Below are positions 19,901 through 29,721 of a stretch of DNA of 64,000 nucleotides, piece by piece (position 1 is the first letter of the stretch; every line of letters begins with the position of its first letter). The translations under genes and the position numbers were made by a program. The notes beneath the pieces are model-generated. The model had not been told where the DNA came from, did no database searches, and saw only the letters and a program-made list of their open reading frames with translations. The stretch covers positions 1 to 64,000 of the forward strand of contig CAIWXI010000130.1 in NCBI GenBank assembly GCA_903916595.1, written 5' to 3'. Source of the stretch: an uncultured Bacteroidales bacterium (GTDB taxonomy: Bacteria; Bacteroidota; Bacteroidia; Bacteroidales; FEN-979).

Positions 19901-21208
19901 GGAAACAGAATAGCCCAGGGCCATATTTCCGCTGGAATCCATTGCAATACTTCCCATCCAGCGACTGTTATTGTCTGATGGAGCATACGTTGCCTGCTGG
20001 TAGATGGACCAGGCGCCTCCCGATTTCCTTAACTCATACCACCGGATTCCTGCAACAGTGGTTGAAATATCAACAGTAAAATTACAAACCATTGTAGAAT
20101 ATCCCGCGAAGGAACGGTACTGAAGCCGGTACATCATACGGTCATTCAGAGGATCAACTTTTACCGTTGTATTGGGTTGTCTGATCCCTGTTATGTTCGC
20201 TGTATATGCATTGATAGGAATTGTAGTGAAATTGGCGAAAGTTGAATTGGCTGTTGTAACCCAGTCTACATGAAATTCCCAAAGCCCAAGATGGGGGGAA
20301 GCGCCATTGATACTATACAGGAAATAATTGGGAGGATTACCGGTGGGGAAAGTCCCGTCACAATCGGAAGGTAGCCATCCCCAGGCTTCGTTTGATGTTG
20401 GTTTCGTAAACATGATCATTGTTGCCGAAGGGCTTCCTGCCAACATAAGTGTACGATTGTAGGCCACGGCGCCGGTACCTGCATAAGCACCTGAACCGGA
20501 GGCAAACATATGCATCGACATATAATATGCATCGGGCCAAACGCCGAATTTCGGATAATCGGGCATATTCGCGAAGGAATACTGATAACGGTACCAACTG
20601 CCTGTCGGGTCAGGGGTGGCGGATATCGCAACCATCTGGTAGAAAGGCCCGTTGGGGTAATTAGGCAGTGAGAACTGAGAAAAAAGCCAACGGTCGGCCT
20701 GTTCATCATACAACACCACTGCATCGCCATCATTTGAATTGTTTGGCAAGCCGGCGAAAACAGAACTATTGGCCAATGGGCCAATTAATAGTGCGCCGGT
20801 TTTACTGTATATCGAAAAATGGCAATTTACAGTCTGGAAATAATGATTTGGCCCAACATCTCCATGGGTGTCAGGAGGAGTATACCCTTCGGTATTTGAG
20901 TTTCCCTCAAAGTTCGCGATGGTAGTATCTGTCATAAGCATTCCATTCATGGTCTGAATTGCCGGATCTGTCAGTCCACCCGGTGCCTGTCCTTGAATCC
21001 GTGGCCTGACATTGAATTTGTTCTTGACGATTCCGTCCTTCCAGGAAGTTTCAGCTTTCCCTGGCGCACGATTAGCCATATCCCTTAAGGGGGGTGATAC
21101 ATCAAAATAAATCGGAGCTTGAACGATAGGCCGGGAAACGTTGTCCTGCCCAAAAACGATATTAATGCTAAATAACAGCACTAATAAAAATAATGGAATC
21201 TTTCTCAT
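16985..21208 (-). CDS. Large secreted protein with five tandem BACON-like domains and T9SS type A sorting domain
   Basis: 1407 aa; signal peptide; repeated [LTVxPxNQxVPxxxAGSxxFxVxSNTSWxxxSNQTWCTVTPSGxGNGTxTAxYxxN...VTQAG]; C-terminal LIPNPSKGAFRVETGDLKYKSLEISIMDLGGRII. Confidence 0.88.
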   Translation of the reverse strand: MRKIPLFLLVLLFSINIVFGQDNVSRPIVQAPIYFDVSPPLRDMANRAPGKAETSWKDGIVKNKFNVRPRIQGQAPGGLTDPAIQTMNGMLMTDTTIANFEGNSNTEGYTPPDTHGDVGPNHYFQTVNCHFSIYSKTGALLIGPLANSSVFAGLPNNSNDGDAVVLYDEQADRWLFSQFSLPNYPNGPFYQMVAISATPDPTGSWYRYQYSFANMPDYPKFGVWPDAYYMSMHMFASGSGAYAGTGAVAYNRTLMLAGSPSATMIMFTKPTSNEAWGWLPSDCDGTFPTGNPPNYFLYSINGASPHLGLWEFHVDWVTTANSTFANFTTIPINAYTANITGIRQPNTTVKVDPLNDRMMYRLQYRSFAGYSTMVCNFTVDISTTVAGIRWYELRKSGGAWSIYQQATYAPSDNNSRWMGSIAMDSSGNMALGYSVSGTSLYPSIRYTGRKKNDALNQMTIAEKGIINGGGSATEATYHRWGDYSALSCDPVERGTYWYTQEYFATTSSTGWKTRIASFKWNNPPTVTTMAATGVTCTVATLNGSVCPNGAVTNYHFEWGTTTAYGFNTTITSAGTGYAVTNVSAPIAGLVNGTTYHFRLVAVSSDGTTNGSDLTLIPCAAAVATNAATVITMTSATSGGNVTTDGGSPVTARGVCWSTSANPVASGNHTTDGSGLGTYVSLITGLTANTLYHIRAYATNGNGTFYGNDLTFTTQCMVSTLPFSEAFATTSIPGCWSQVDHQGNGQIWQFGVITNQTPNPNLTGNYAFLNSGGYGAGTTQNADLVSPVIDCSVFTNVTLQFNHYFKAYSGSSGTLSYSNDGGITWNTLQAFTTTSATNPAAFSMVVPGAAGKAQVNFRWTYIGTFAYSWAFDDVSVSGTSTNTLGVLPSNQNVPATPAGSTAFTVTSNTSWNASSNQSWCTVTLSGSGNGTITATYPVNTLITPRVATITATASGAPTATVTVTQAGATPTLTVTPANQSVPYTPAGSASFTLTSNTTWTAVSNQTWCTVTPSGTGNGTVTASYIENTTTIPRTANITVTVATLTPIVVTVTQGAYPLLTILPAQQAVSYAPAGTAVYAVTSNTSWVVSSNASWCTVTPPSSSGNGSISATYTVNPDLVTRTATITGTATGLAPISVTLIQDPALPTLTIQPSNQTVPASPPSSTSFSVNSNTSWTIVSDQTWCTVNSSGSGNGTITANYTENTATYDRVANITVTAPGVGPVVVTVTQAGTQPTLSVDPSNRNVPYLPGITTFTVSSNSPWIAVTDSSWLTITTSGVGNGTINAEFTENPYYTSRVAAVTVTVNGIPTQTVTVTQAQSTVSIHETSASSIQLIPNPSKGAFRVETGDLKYKSLEISIMDLGGRIITSRVCHEKSDLQFDLSNVQKGSYLVKIKMDNTEVTQKLIMNQ

Positions 21209-21265
21209 GGCTTGAGTTATATTTATTGTTTTTTTTATGATTACTGATTTTTGAGGTGGAAGAAC

Positions 21266-24200
21266 CTACCTGTTTACTAATATTTTTCTGATGACCCTAT
21301 AGTTGGCATTGTGGATAACCATAGTATAGACTCCTGAAGAAACCAGGCCAAGGTCTATTAATAAATCTGCAGGTCCCCGTACTTGTACATTCTTCCTGGT
21401 GAATACAACGACACCCAGATTATTACTGATGCTGATGTCGAAGGATTCGGCCTCAGGAGTATTCATCTTTAATGTGAATGCCCCGTTGCTTGGTACAGGA
21501 TAAACTACAAAGCTGGAAGAAACCGGCTCATTGATTCCTGTTATTACCATATGGATATTGTTTGAAGTATCCGATCCGCAGCCGTTCAGGAATACCCTGT
21601 CCCAGTACCAGCCTGTATAATAAGCCACCAGCGTTTGTCCTGTGCCCGTAAGTATCGGACTACCTTCATAATACCATTGATTGCCGTCAGTTACATCGCT
21701 GAAAAGGGTATCGCCACCGGCATATATCACCGGGGTATGAGGCAATAGTTTTATTGACACGGGGAAAGCGGGAGATTCAACACCAACACCGCATTGGTTG
21801 GTTCCATGAGCTGAAATGCCGCCAGATACTGCACCCATGTTAAAATCGACGGTGATCTGGGGAGTGTTGTCTCCGGAAGCTATGTTTGCTCCGGCCGGTA
21901 AACTCCAGACATAGCCTGTTGCATTGGTTACCGGGTCAACAGAAAAAGCAACACCCTGCTCTCCTGCACACACGGAATCAGTACCCGAAACCAACCCTGC
22001 TGCAACCGGCAACTGGGTAACAGTCACATTGAAAGGAGCTGAGGCAGCGCCGTTCCCGCAAAGGCTGTTACCGTAAACGGTAATAGCTCCCGACTGAGCC
22101 GACTGGCTATAGTTAACCAAAATGGAATTGGTCCCGGCTCCGGAACTGATGGTCGCTCCAGCCGGCAGTGACCATATATAAGTGACCGCATTAGTGATGG
22201 GCGGCACAGAATAAGAAATACCACTGCTTCCAAAGCATACCGACTGTGATCCTGAAACCGATCCAGCCGGTTCCGGCATTGCATTTACATTTACATTGTA
22301 TACCGTTGGAACAGGTGCGGAACAATTGGATGCGTTATTAAAATTAACTGCTACCCATTGGGGACCAGGGGCATTCCATACTACCTGGGCAATAGCCGTA
22401 CCCTGACCTGAAGTAATTGTACCTCCAGAGGAAACAGTCCAACTATATGATGTATTCCCCGTTGCCGTGGTGTATTCATAAAACCCGGAATTGATGCACA
22501 TGCTGTTGAGGCCTGTGATCGCGGGTACCGGTGCAGCAGCCACGGTAACCGCCAGAGTACCGGGAGCTGCAGCAGGACAACCTGTTACAGGATCGGAATA
22601 AACAACTCCCACGGTTTTCGAACCAGTAGCTGTCCAGCTGATAGTAACTACCTCGGGATTCCCGGTCGCGCTGATCGTGCCATCGGGTGTAACGCTCCAA
22701 CCATAGGATGATTTACCGGCCTGGGTCGTGTACGTATTATTGGTAGATTGACATACCAGAGAAGCTCCTGAAGAAATAGTAGGGACAGGCTGATTATTCA
22801 CTGTGATCGTAGTATTTGAAGGTGTACCGGGAGCCCCGCAGTCGCTGACAGCCTGAACTGAGACTATGCCTGAAACCGCGGCAGACGAAACACTTACCAT
22901 GATAATATTTGAATGAGGAAAGGATGTGATAGTGAATCCTGCAGGGAAGGTCCAGTTATATAAAAAACCATTCGGAATCAAGGCTACAGAAAAAACATAT
23001 CCGGAACCGTTTTTGCATACCGCTGCAGGACCCGTTATTGCACCTGAAGGGGGGGGAATTACACAGTTTGTATAAAAGTTCATATCAGAACCGGTTACTG
23101 TTCCTGCAGGGCTCTCCGCTTTAGCCCGGTAATGATACGTGGTATTGATCATAAGCCCTGCAATGGTAGCATTGAAGTTTTGTACCGTATTGCCTGTCAA
23201 AGTGCCTGCTATATTCGCGATTAAACCATAAGCTGTTGTGAGACCGTATTCAAACGACACCGTTGTGGTTCCATTCTTCGGATTCACCGTTCCGTTCAAG
23301 GTTGCTGATGTCGGGAGAACAGGCAGGGCTGCAACCGTTGCAACAACCGGCGGGACTGCAGTACTAAAGGTCAAATCCGAACCGTAGATTACCGTGCTTC
23401 CGCTGTTTCCATTGGCACGGTAATGATAGGTGTTATTAATGGTGAGCCCGGTTAGGTCGGCAGAAATTGCAGTCGGGGTATTTCCTGTGATTGTACCTGC
23501 AGAAACTGAATTGCCGTAAGCCGTGGTAAGGCCATATTCGAAACCCGAAAGTATGTTCAGATTATTGGCATTAACCAATCCATTAAGTGTAACTGTAGTA
23601 CAGGTACGATTTGTTGCAGTCACCGTAGTTACAGCCTGGTTAGGTGAGAACTGATATCCTCCCAGGTCAGGGGGTGAAGGCCGGGTTGCGCCGGAAAAAT
23701 CGGTGGGAACTGAAGCCAGGTAGAACCCATCATTAGCAAGTGCTGTATTGGTAGGGTGAAGGTCTGTGCCAACAAAAACCGGATTAATATTCTGTGAGTT
23801 ATTGTTGCCCCCGAAACCGGTCTGGATATCGGCAAGAGTGGCCCTGTTGCTTACAATATAGCCGAGATTTGTTCCGGAAGAAAAATAATCGTTATAATCA
23901 ATCTTTGAAAATGCAGAAATGTCTGCATTACAAATAATTGCAAAACGATTTGTCCCTATCGTTGCATCTATAAAGAAAATATTGTTTCTGATATCAAGGA
24001 CAGTAGCTGTTGAAGCTATCATCAGACAAGCTGGCAAGCCGGTAGCCAGAGTTTGATTTGTGGATAAGCGTACAGTATTGTGATACAGGTTGTATCCGTT
24101 GCCGGATCCAATCGTGATTCCATATCCGTTACGCGTAGAAAGAGAATTGAACCCGGCGCTGGCGACATCATAAATCAAATTGTTATACGCATTGATATTT

Positions 24201-26314
24201 GATAGCGTAGCGGTGGAATTTAATGCCAGACCGATGGCAGTACTGTTTGCATTAGTGCTTTTAATGTTGGAAATTGTATTCCTCTCGATCACGATCCCGC
24301 TACTGAGACTCTGAACCTCAATTCCGGTGGCAATAGAACTGGCCCTGCTTGTGGTGAGGCCGGAAACGGTATTTCCAGATATAGAAGAATTTGCTCCATA
24401 GATCTGCAAAATTCCCCAAAAAGCATTGGTAGCGGCAGTGTTGCCATTTTGTGTAAGGCCCGAAACCGTGTTATTCGTAATATTCGTATTGGGACTGTAT
24501 GAGATTATTCCCGCAAAACCTCCGGCATTACCTGTGTTGGCAAGCGTCTGGATAGTATTGCCCGTGATACTGATACTTGCCGGAGCAATAATCGTGTTAA
24601 CATAAATCCCGGCAAGTACTACGCCCGCGTTATTGGATGTAAGCGAAATAGCTGAAATGTTATTGCCCGAGATTGTTGCATTATGAATCCCGTCGGCAAT
24701 CCATATCCCCGCCACGTTCTCGGCATTGGCATTGGCAATATTCCCAATGTTGTTGCTGGAAATGGTTACATCCTGAACTCCCTTAACATAAACACCTTCG
24801 TCACGGATCGAATTGGCGCCTGCTGTGTTCATGTCATTTCCTGTAATCAGCAAGCCGGTGCCATTCCCCGTGACATCCACTGCAGAACAAAAAATACCGA
24901 TCAGTGCTTTCTGAATACTGTTATTCTGAAAAGTGATATTATTGAAATATCCCGTTGCACCAATGGTTGTTGAACTGCCAAGAGAAACAGCGTTGGAGGT
25001 ATTCACTCCATTGATCAGAACAGTATTCTTTATAGTGATATTAGTGATAGGAGTTGTTCCTGTTGAACCTATTAAAACGACATTGGGCGTAGTTGCTGAA
25101 GTGTTTGTAATCGTAAGATCCCGGGTCGTTCCGCCGGCAGAGTTTGAGCCATCAATGATCACATTGCTGTTTAATATTTTGATGAGGGCACCAGCAGTCA
25201 TGCTTCCTGAAAGGCTTGCCGTGATCCCGGTATTTGGTTTGATCGTGATGGTGTTGGTTGGGCTGGATCCGGGAATAACCTGAATAACGATGGGCCAGGT
25301 CTCAGCTGCCGAACTGTAATCTGAATTCAGTAAGAATGTGAGAGGGCAAGTCAAAGAATGACCCTTCAGATCATCTATGGCAGTAGAAAGGTTCACATAA
25401 TCAGCACCTGAAGCTCCCACTGTTTTTGTTCCGCAAATCGGAGTCGGAGGCAGGGTTGCTCTTGAGCCTGCAAGAATAGAAGATTCAAGGTCTGCATAAG
25501 CAACGACCTTATAATAATAGGTGAGATTTGCCCAAAGTCCGGTTTGTGCCTGGGAATATAAAGTTCCTGTGGTTCCGACTGTTGTTGAGATGATATCTGC
25601 ACCGTTTTGGGTGTAGGTTATCCCGTCTGTGGAACGATACACCCTGAACCCGACTTCATTGGTTGAATTATCGGTCCACCCTATTGTCATTCCGCCACTT
25701 GTAACACCGGTTACAGTGAAGGAAATTGGGGGAGCGGGAGTGGTTGGTTTAAGTACCCTTACCTCGTCAATGCCGATATCTGTATACCCATAATCAGAGG
25801 TTGCTGTAAATTTAATTTTGGTAGTTGCTGAATTGCCTGGAAGGAAAACAAAAAATTCCTGCCATGTTGCAGTAGTGGTCAGTGTCATCAGAGAACCTGA
25901 CCATGTAGTACCTCCATTGTCGGAGGAATAAACATCCACAACATCAGTCCCATCGGTATTTATATAATAAAACTTTACCGCGACCTGTCCGGCTGTATAA
26001 GCCGAAAAATTCATGACCGGAGTGATAAAGTCCCCGGTTGTTCCTGCATTGGCGTAATACGTATGAAACCTTGCCGAAGCCGTGGTGCCGTTAGCACCCG
26101 TGGGCGCATACGCAGCAGTCGTACCACTGGTCCAACCGGTAGTATAACTATTTTTATGCCAGACATTATTGGCCGGAGTGGTGGTACCGCTCCAGGCAGG
26201 ACTGAGCGTTGGAGGTAAAGTCCATGTTGCTTCAAAATTCTGGGTAAAAATGATTTGCCCGAAAGTAAAAACACTTGTTAGCAGGACAAAGCACAGAAGT
26301 AAAATTTTTCTCAT
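21266..26314 (-). CDS. Giant T9SS surface protein (jellyroll-like N-terminus, FN3, beta-helix, PKD/Ig-like modules)
   Basis: Start at MRKILLLCFVLLTSVFTFGQ; NITGNTxxxxNxTNxxxSGL parallel beta-helix repeats; C-terminal VYPVPSNGAFTLKMNTPEAESFDISISNNLG...KILVNR. Confidence 0.85.
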   Translation of the reverse strand: MRKILLLCFVLLTSVFTFGQIIFTQNFEATWTLPPTLSPAWSGTTTPANNVWHKNSYTTGWTSGTTAAYAPTGANGTTASARFHTYYANAGTTGDFITPVMNFSAYTAGQVAVKFYYINTDGTDVVDVYSSDNGGTTWSGSLMTLTTTATWQEFFVFLPGNSATTKIKFTATSDYGYTDIGIDEVRVLKPTTPAPPISFTVTGVTSGGMTIGWTDNSTNEVGFRVYRSTDGITYTQNGADIISTTVGTTGTLYSQAQTGLWANLTYYYKVVAYADLESSILAGSRATLPPTPICGTKTVGASGADYVNLSTAIDDLKGHSLTCPLTFLLNSDYSSAAETWPIVIQVIPGSSPTNTITIKPNTGITASLSGSMTAGALIKILNSNVIIDGSNSAGGTTRDLTITNTSATTPNVVLIGSTGTTPITNITIKNTVLINGVNTSNAVSLGSSTTIGATGYFNNITFQNNSIQKALIGIFCSAVDVTGNGTGLLITGNDMNTAGANSIRDEGVYVKGVQDVTISSNNIGNIANANAENVAGIWIADGIHNATISGNNISAISLTSNNAGVVLAGIYVNTIIAPASISITGNTIQTLANTGNAGGFAGIISYSPNTNITNNTVSGLTQNGNTAATNAFWGILQIYGANSSISGNTVSGLTTSRASSIATGIEVQSLSSGIVIERNTISNIKSTNANSTAIGLALNSTATLSNINAYNNLIYDVASAGFNSLSTRNGYGITIGSGNGYNLYHNTVRLSTNQTLATGLPACLMIASTATVLDIRNNIFFIDATIGTNRFAIICNADISAFSKIDYNDYFSSGTNLGYIVSNRATLADIQTGFGGNNNSQNINPVFVGTDLHPTNTALANDGFYLASVPTDFSGATRPSPPDLGGYQFSPNQAVTTVTATNRTCTTVTLNGLVNANNLNILSGFEYGLTTAYGNSVSAGTITGNTPTAISADLTGLTINNTYHYRANGNSGSTVIYGSDLTFSTAVPPVVATVAALPVLPTSATLNGTVNPKNGTTTVSFEYGLTTAYGLIANIAGTLTGNTVQNFNATIAGLMINTTYHYRAKAESPAGTVTGSDMNFYTNCVIPPPSGAITGPAAVCKNGSGYVFSVALIPNGFLYNWTFPAGFTITSFPHSNIIMVSVSSAAVSGIVSVQAVSDCGAPGTPSNTTITVNNQPVPTISSGASLVCQSTNNTYTTQAGKSSYGWSVTPDGTISATGNPEVVTISWTATGSKTVGVVYSDPVTGCPAAAPGTLAVTVAAAPVPAITGLNSMCINSGFYEYTTATGNTSYSWTVSSGGTITSGQGTAIAQVVWNAPGPQWVAVNFNNASNCSAPVPTVYNVNVNAMPEPAGSVSGSQSVCFGSSGISYSVPPITNAVTYIWSLPAGATISSGAGTNSILVNYSQSAQSGAITVYGNSLCGNGAASAPFNVTVTQLPVAAGLVSGTDSVCAGEQGVAFSVDPVTNATGYVWSLPAGANIASGDNTPQITVDFNMGAVSGGISAHGTNQCGVGVESPAFPVSIKLLPHTPVIYAGGDTLFSDVTDGNQWYYEGSPILTGTGQTLVAYYTGWYWDRVFLNGCGSDTSNNIHMVITGINEPVSSSFVVYPVPSNGAFTLKMNTPEAESFDISISNNLGVVVFTRKNVQVRGPADLLIDLGLVSSGVYTMVIHNANYRVIRKILVNR

Positions 26315-26549
26315 AAGACCTTTGTTTGGGTTTGGGTGTATGTTATGTTGTGAAAATAAAATATTGTGATGGAATTCATGGAATGTAATTGTCACAAAGA
26401 TAACATATAATAAATTGAATGTCTTGCATTTTCAATTTATTGTATAAATTTTTTATAAAGTTTTTGGAATTTCTACACCCCTCCCAGGGAGGATTTCAAT
26501 TATCGAAATTATTTTCTCCTGGCCATAACACTAGATAAAAAATGTATTA

Positions 26550-27128
26550 TCACAATCTAAGGGCAAAGACGGCGTTCAGCGACATGATATTATCGTTTGT
26601 TGCGCCGATATAGAAAAATCTCGCTTCGCCTCCGACTACGAATCGTTTGGAGAGGGGATACAGATAGGAAGCGCAGGCTTCAAAATTTGCAAAGGAATAC
26701 TGGGTGCTGCTGATCGTTTCTCCGATCCCTCTGATCTGCAATAGCTGAATTGCAAGTCCGGGAGCCACGGAGAGATAAAAATGATCAACTATTCTCATTC
26801 TTATCACCAGCAGCAATGGAATCATATACATCCTCGAATCCATGGTATATTCCTTTGTAAGCACCGAATCTACCTTGAATATCCTGTAAAGACCAGTCTC
26901 CAGACCAAGACTGAGCCGGTACTCAGGCTCCCACATGAACTGGAATGAAGTACCAATAAACTCTTTATGAACATTCCTGGCCGGCACCAGATCCATGTTT
27001 GCAAAATAATGAGACCAGCCGGCACCGATGGCTAAGGAGAAATGCGTGACCCGGGAGTTGCCTTCCTGCGAGCGAACATTAAAGCAGGCGAGCAGACAAA
27101 ACAGAATTATAACAGTGATTTTTTTCAT
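26550..27128 (-). CDS. Predicted outer-membrane protein (small beta-barrel)
   Basis: 192 aa, signal peptide, alternating amphipathic strands. Confidence 0.6.
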   Translation of the reverse strand: MKKITVIILFCLLACFNVRSQEGNSRVTHFSLAIGAGWSHYFANMDLVPARNVHKEFIGTSFQFMWEPEYRLSLGLETGLYRIFKVDSVLTKEYTMDSRMYMIPLLLVIRMRIVDHFYLSVAPGLAIQLLQIRGIGETISSTQYSFANFEACASYLYPLSKRFVVGGEARFFYIGATNDNIMSLNAVFALRL

Positions 27129-27131
27129 GCC

Positions 27132-28382
27132 TTATTTCTCCCTTATATAATGATAATACCCCACCACGAACGGATAGTTGGTAAGTATGCCGTTGAAATT
27201 TCCGTCATTGATATATTCTTTTATCCACTCCACGTTGTCGAGCGTCCAGGTCCAGGCAATGCGGCCCTGGGTATGGATCTGCGCTACCAGGTCGTTCTGG
27301 GTCCCCTCAGTCCAGCGGGGAGCCCATACCATCGAGTTGGTCCTCACCACGTCATCCACCGTTAATTCACAAAGTGAAGGGGTGATCAGATAATCGGGCT
27401 GGTTCATAAAATCGTTTATGGCATCCTGAGATGGCAGGCCCACATATATATGAAGGTCACGGCCTTTGTCTTTCGCTCTTTGCAACATTTCTTTCTGTAT
27501 GGGGATGACCGTCGACATAGAATTCACATTCTCTTTCATATCAAGGTAAACATCGGAAATCAGAGTGCTGTCGACCACGAACATCAGCGCATCGTTAAGC
27601 CTCGGAATATGTTCTCCGTGGATGAGCGACACCAGGTAATACAGCTGCATGTATGTAAAGTCATGGATAGGCCCCGAAAGCGGCCCTTTCTGTGTAAGGC
27701 GGATGTTAATATCCCCGTCATGAAACAGCACAGGGATCCCGTCTCTGGTAAGCTGAACGTCGACCTCAATGCCAGTAGAGCCAAGGCCTTCGGTGAAGTT
27801 GATCATGGCTATGCTGTTTTCCGATACCGGCAGATGATCAGATGTGCGGCCTCCCGAACGATGCGCCAGGATGGAGAACTTTTTGCTGAGAAGGGCTGGA
27901 GAAATGGGCCTTTGGTAGACCAGCTCAAGCGCTTTGTCTAATTCGTTGCCTGTTTTCCCGTATGCTCCGCGGAGTATGATCATCGGCGTAGTGACCCCGT
28001 TCACGATTTCACTTCCACCTTCATCCCTTGCAATATAAGCGTTCAGCAGCCCGGTATTGTCGTTGTAACAATACCTCCAGTACCCCTGGATCACGATCAC
28101 AGAATCAAGTTGCCCCACGTCGAGCACAGAATAATGCCCGTCGGAACACATCATCGTTAATTTCTTCCTCGACCACTTCAGCACGACCTGGTCGCCGAAA
28201 AGCTCATTCCCGGCTGTAACTTTATAGATCCCATCCATGATTTTCCTTGAATTATCGGGCAAGGGATAAGTCTGGGTAAGGAAGGAATTGGGCCCCTCGG
28301 AAGGGACGGGGACATCCTTTGATTTATTGCAGCCCGCCATCAGCAAGGCCATACAAAAAATGGTTAACAGCCAGTTTTTCAT
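27132..28382 (-). CDS. Lipoprotein with glycerophosphodiester phosphodiesterase (GDPD)-family domain
   Basis: Lipobox LLMAGCNKSKD; ILAHRSGGRTSDHLPVSENSIAMI, GIEVDVQLTRDGIPVLFHDGDI motifs. Confidence 0.85.
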   Translation of the reverse strand: MKNWLLTIFCMALLMAGCNKSKDVPVPSEGPNSFLTQTYPLPDNSRKIMDGIYKVTAGNELFGDQVVLKWSRKKLTMMCSDGHYSVLDVGQLDSVIVIQGYWRYCYNDNTGLLNAYIARDEGGSEIVNGVTTPMIILRGAYGKTGNELDKALELVYQRPISPALLSKKFSILAHRSGGRTSDHLPVSENSIAMINFTEGLGSTGIEVDVQLTRDGIPVLFHDGDINIRLTQKGPLSGPIHDFTYMQLYYLVSLIHGEHIPRLNDALMFVVDSTLISDVYLDMKENVNSMSTVIPIQKEMLQRAKDKGRDLHIYVGLPSQDAINDFMNQPDYLITPSLCELTVDDVVRTNSMVWAPRWTEGTQNDLVAQIHTQGRIAWTWTLDNVEWIKEYINDGNFNGILTNYPFVVGYYHYIREK

Positions 28383-29101
28383 AATACCCATAAAATATGA
28401 AGTTCGGGAATGTGATAGTAACGGTTGAAGGTAGTAAAGACCATCCATGCCGGCCAGTAGTATTTTACATAATTATCCTTGAATCCGATGATCAGGATTT
28501 TCTTTTTGAAGATGCGTTGTTCGAGATAGATCGCTCCGGTTACACCATCAAAAAAGTCGGGGCTATTCATCAGCACGTTCTCACCGGTTTTCATCTGACC
28601 CCAGGCTATGATCACAGCTTCGCCTTTGACAGTGAAAGCAAGGGTTTTGGTTTTAAAGCCAATAGAAAGATTAGGATACTGGGTCAGCATCATCCCCATG
28701 TTTTTAAACCCGGCAAAGGTCATAATGCCCAGCGAATAGCCAAGGTCATAACCGAGATTAAACGAGAAATTCCGGTAAATGTAATTCCAGCGTACCCCGA
28801 GACTTACCTGGTTTGATACAAAAATTGTGTTGACGTTTCCCTCGAGCGAAAACCCGGCCGGCAGGCCAAAAGTAAGATGAAGCGATATCAGGGGTGCCTC
28901 CAGTGCAGACTCTACCCAGTCGAAAGGGAGTTTGGTAAAAAAAAGACCAAGGCCCGTCTGCACATGATATTTCTGGTAGCGATGAGGAAAATACATGCTT
29001 TCCTTCCCGATATCAACAGGCGGGGCATTCTCCTGGGCCCGGAGCAAAGGAGCGCTCAAAAGGATAAAGGCGATCAGAAGCAGAAGGGAATTTTTTTTCA
29101 T
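28379..29101 (-). CDS. Predicted outer-membrane protein
   Basis: MKKNSLLLLIAFILLSAPLLRAQ signal; beta-barrel-like; ATGA overlap with the GDPD gene. Confidence 0.6.
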   Translation of the reverse strand: MKKNSLLLLIAFILLSAPLLRAQENAPPVDIGKESMYFPHRYQKYHVQTGLGLFFTKLPFDWVESALEAPLISLHLTFGLPAGFSLEGNVNTIFVSNQVSLGVRWNYIYRNFSFNLGYDLGYSLGIMTFAGFKNMGMMLTQYPNLSIGFKTKTLAFTVKGEAVIIAWGQMKTGENVLMNSPDFFDGVTGAIYLEQRIFKKKILIIGFKDNYVKYYWPAWMVFTTFNRYYHIPELHILWVL

Positions 29102-29135
29102 ATTAATCCCGTTAACGTTTTTTAAATTTATAAAA

Positions 29136-29696
29136 TCAGCTATCTCTCCAGTTAGAGATTTCGTCGATACGCATTGAGCCATTACTCAAAATGGCCCTGT
29201 AAAAAGAACCCGCCTCTGAGCCAGGTGATCTGAGAATGAACATGATCCTGTCGCTTCCATTAATGAACACGGTCGGATCCAGGCGGTTGAACTCCCTCCC
29301 AAGCCTTTTTTTCAAATCCGAAAAAGTGGCCGGGTCAGTCAGTAATTGACTGATGCCGGTTATGGTAACAGCATATTTCAGGTATAAATTATGATCCCAA
29401 ACCTCCCTGTAAGGTTTCTGGTCCCTTGAATTGATATACTTCATATAATCCATGTTCTCCTGGCTTACGGTTCCGGGGGTGATCTCATTCAAGTCCGCGA
29501 TCAGGCTCTCGTCAAGGAAAATCAGATCCTGGGAAGTCTCATAATATTTCGATGCCTTCTGGTTCTGCTGCAGATCCTGTAAAACCTGGCCCGTGCTGAT
29601 TAATTTGATCTGGGCGGATGAGGTAGGTTGGGTGCCCTGACAGAAAATCGGCCCCGAAACGATGAAAAAAATCAGTATAGTAAGGTGTGTGCGCAT
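29136..29696 (-). CDS. Hypothetical exported protein
   Basis: MRTHLTILIFFIVSGPIFCQG signal peptide; no family recognised. Confidence 0.55.
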   Translation of the reverse strand: MRTHLTILIFFIVSGPIFCQGTQPTSSAQIKLISTGQVLQDLQQNQKASKYYETSQDLIFLDESLIADLNEITPGTVSQENMDYMKYINSRDQKPYREVWDHNLYLKYAVTITGISQLLTDPATFSDLKKRLGREFNRLDPTVFINGSDRIMFILRSPGSEAGSFYRAILSNGSMRIDEISNWRDS

Positions 29697-29721
29697 GTTG
29701 TTGGGGGTTGGGAGCAAATCT

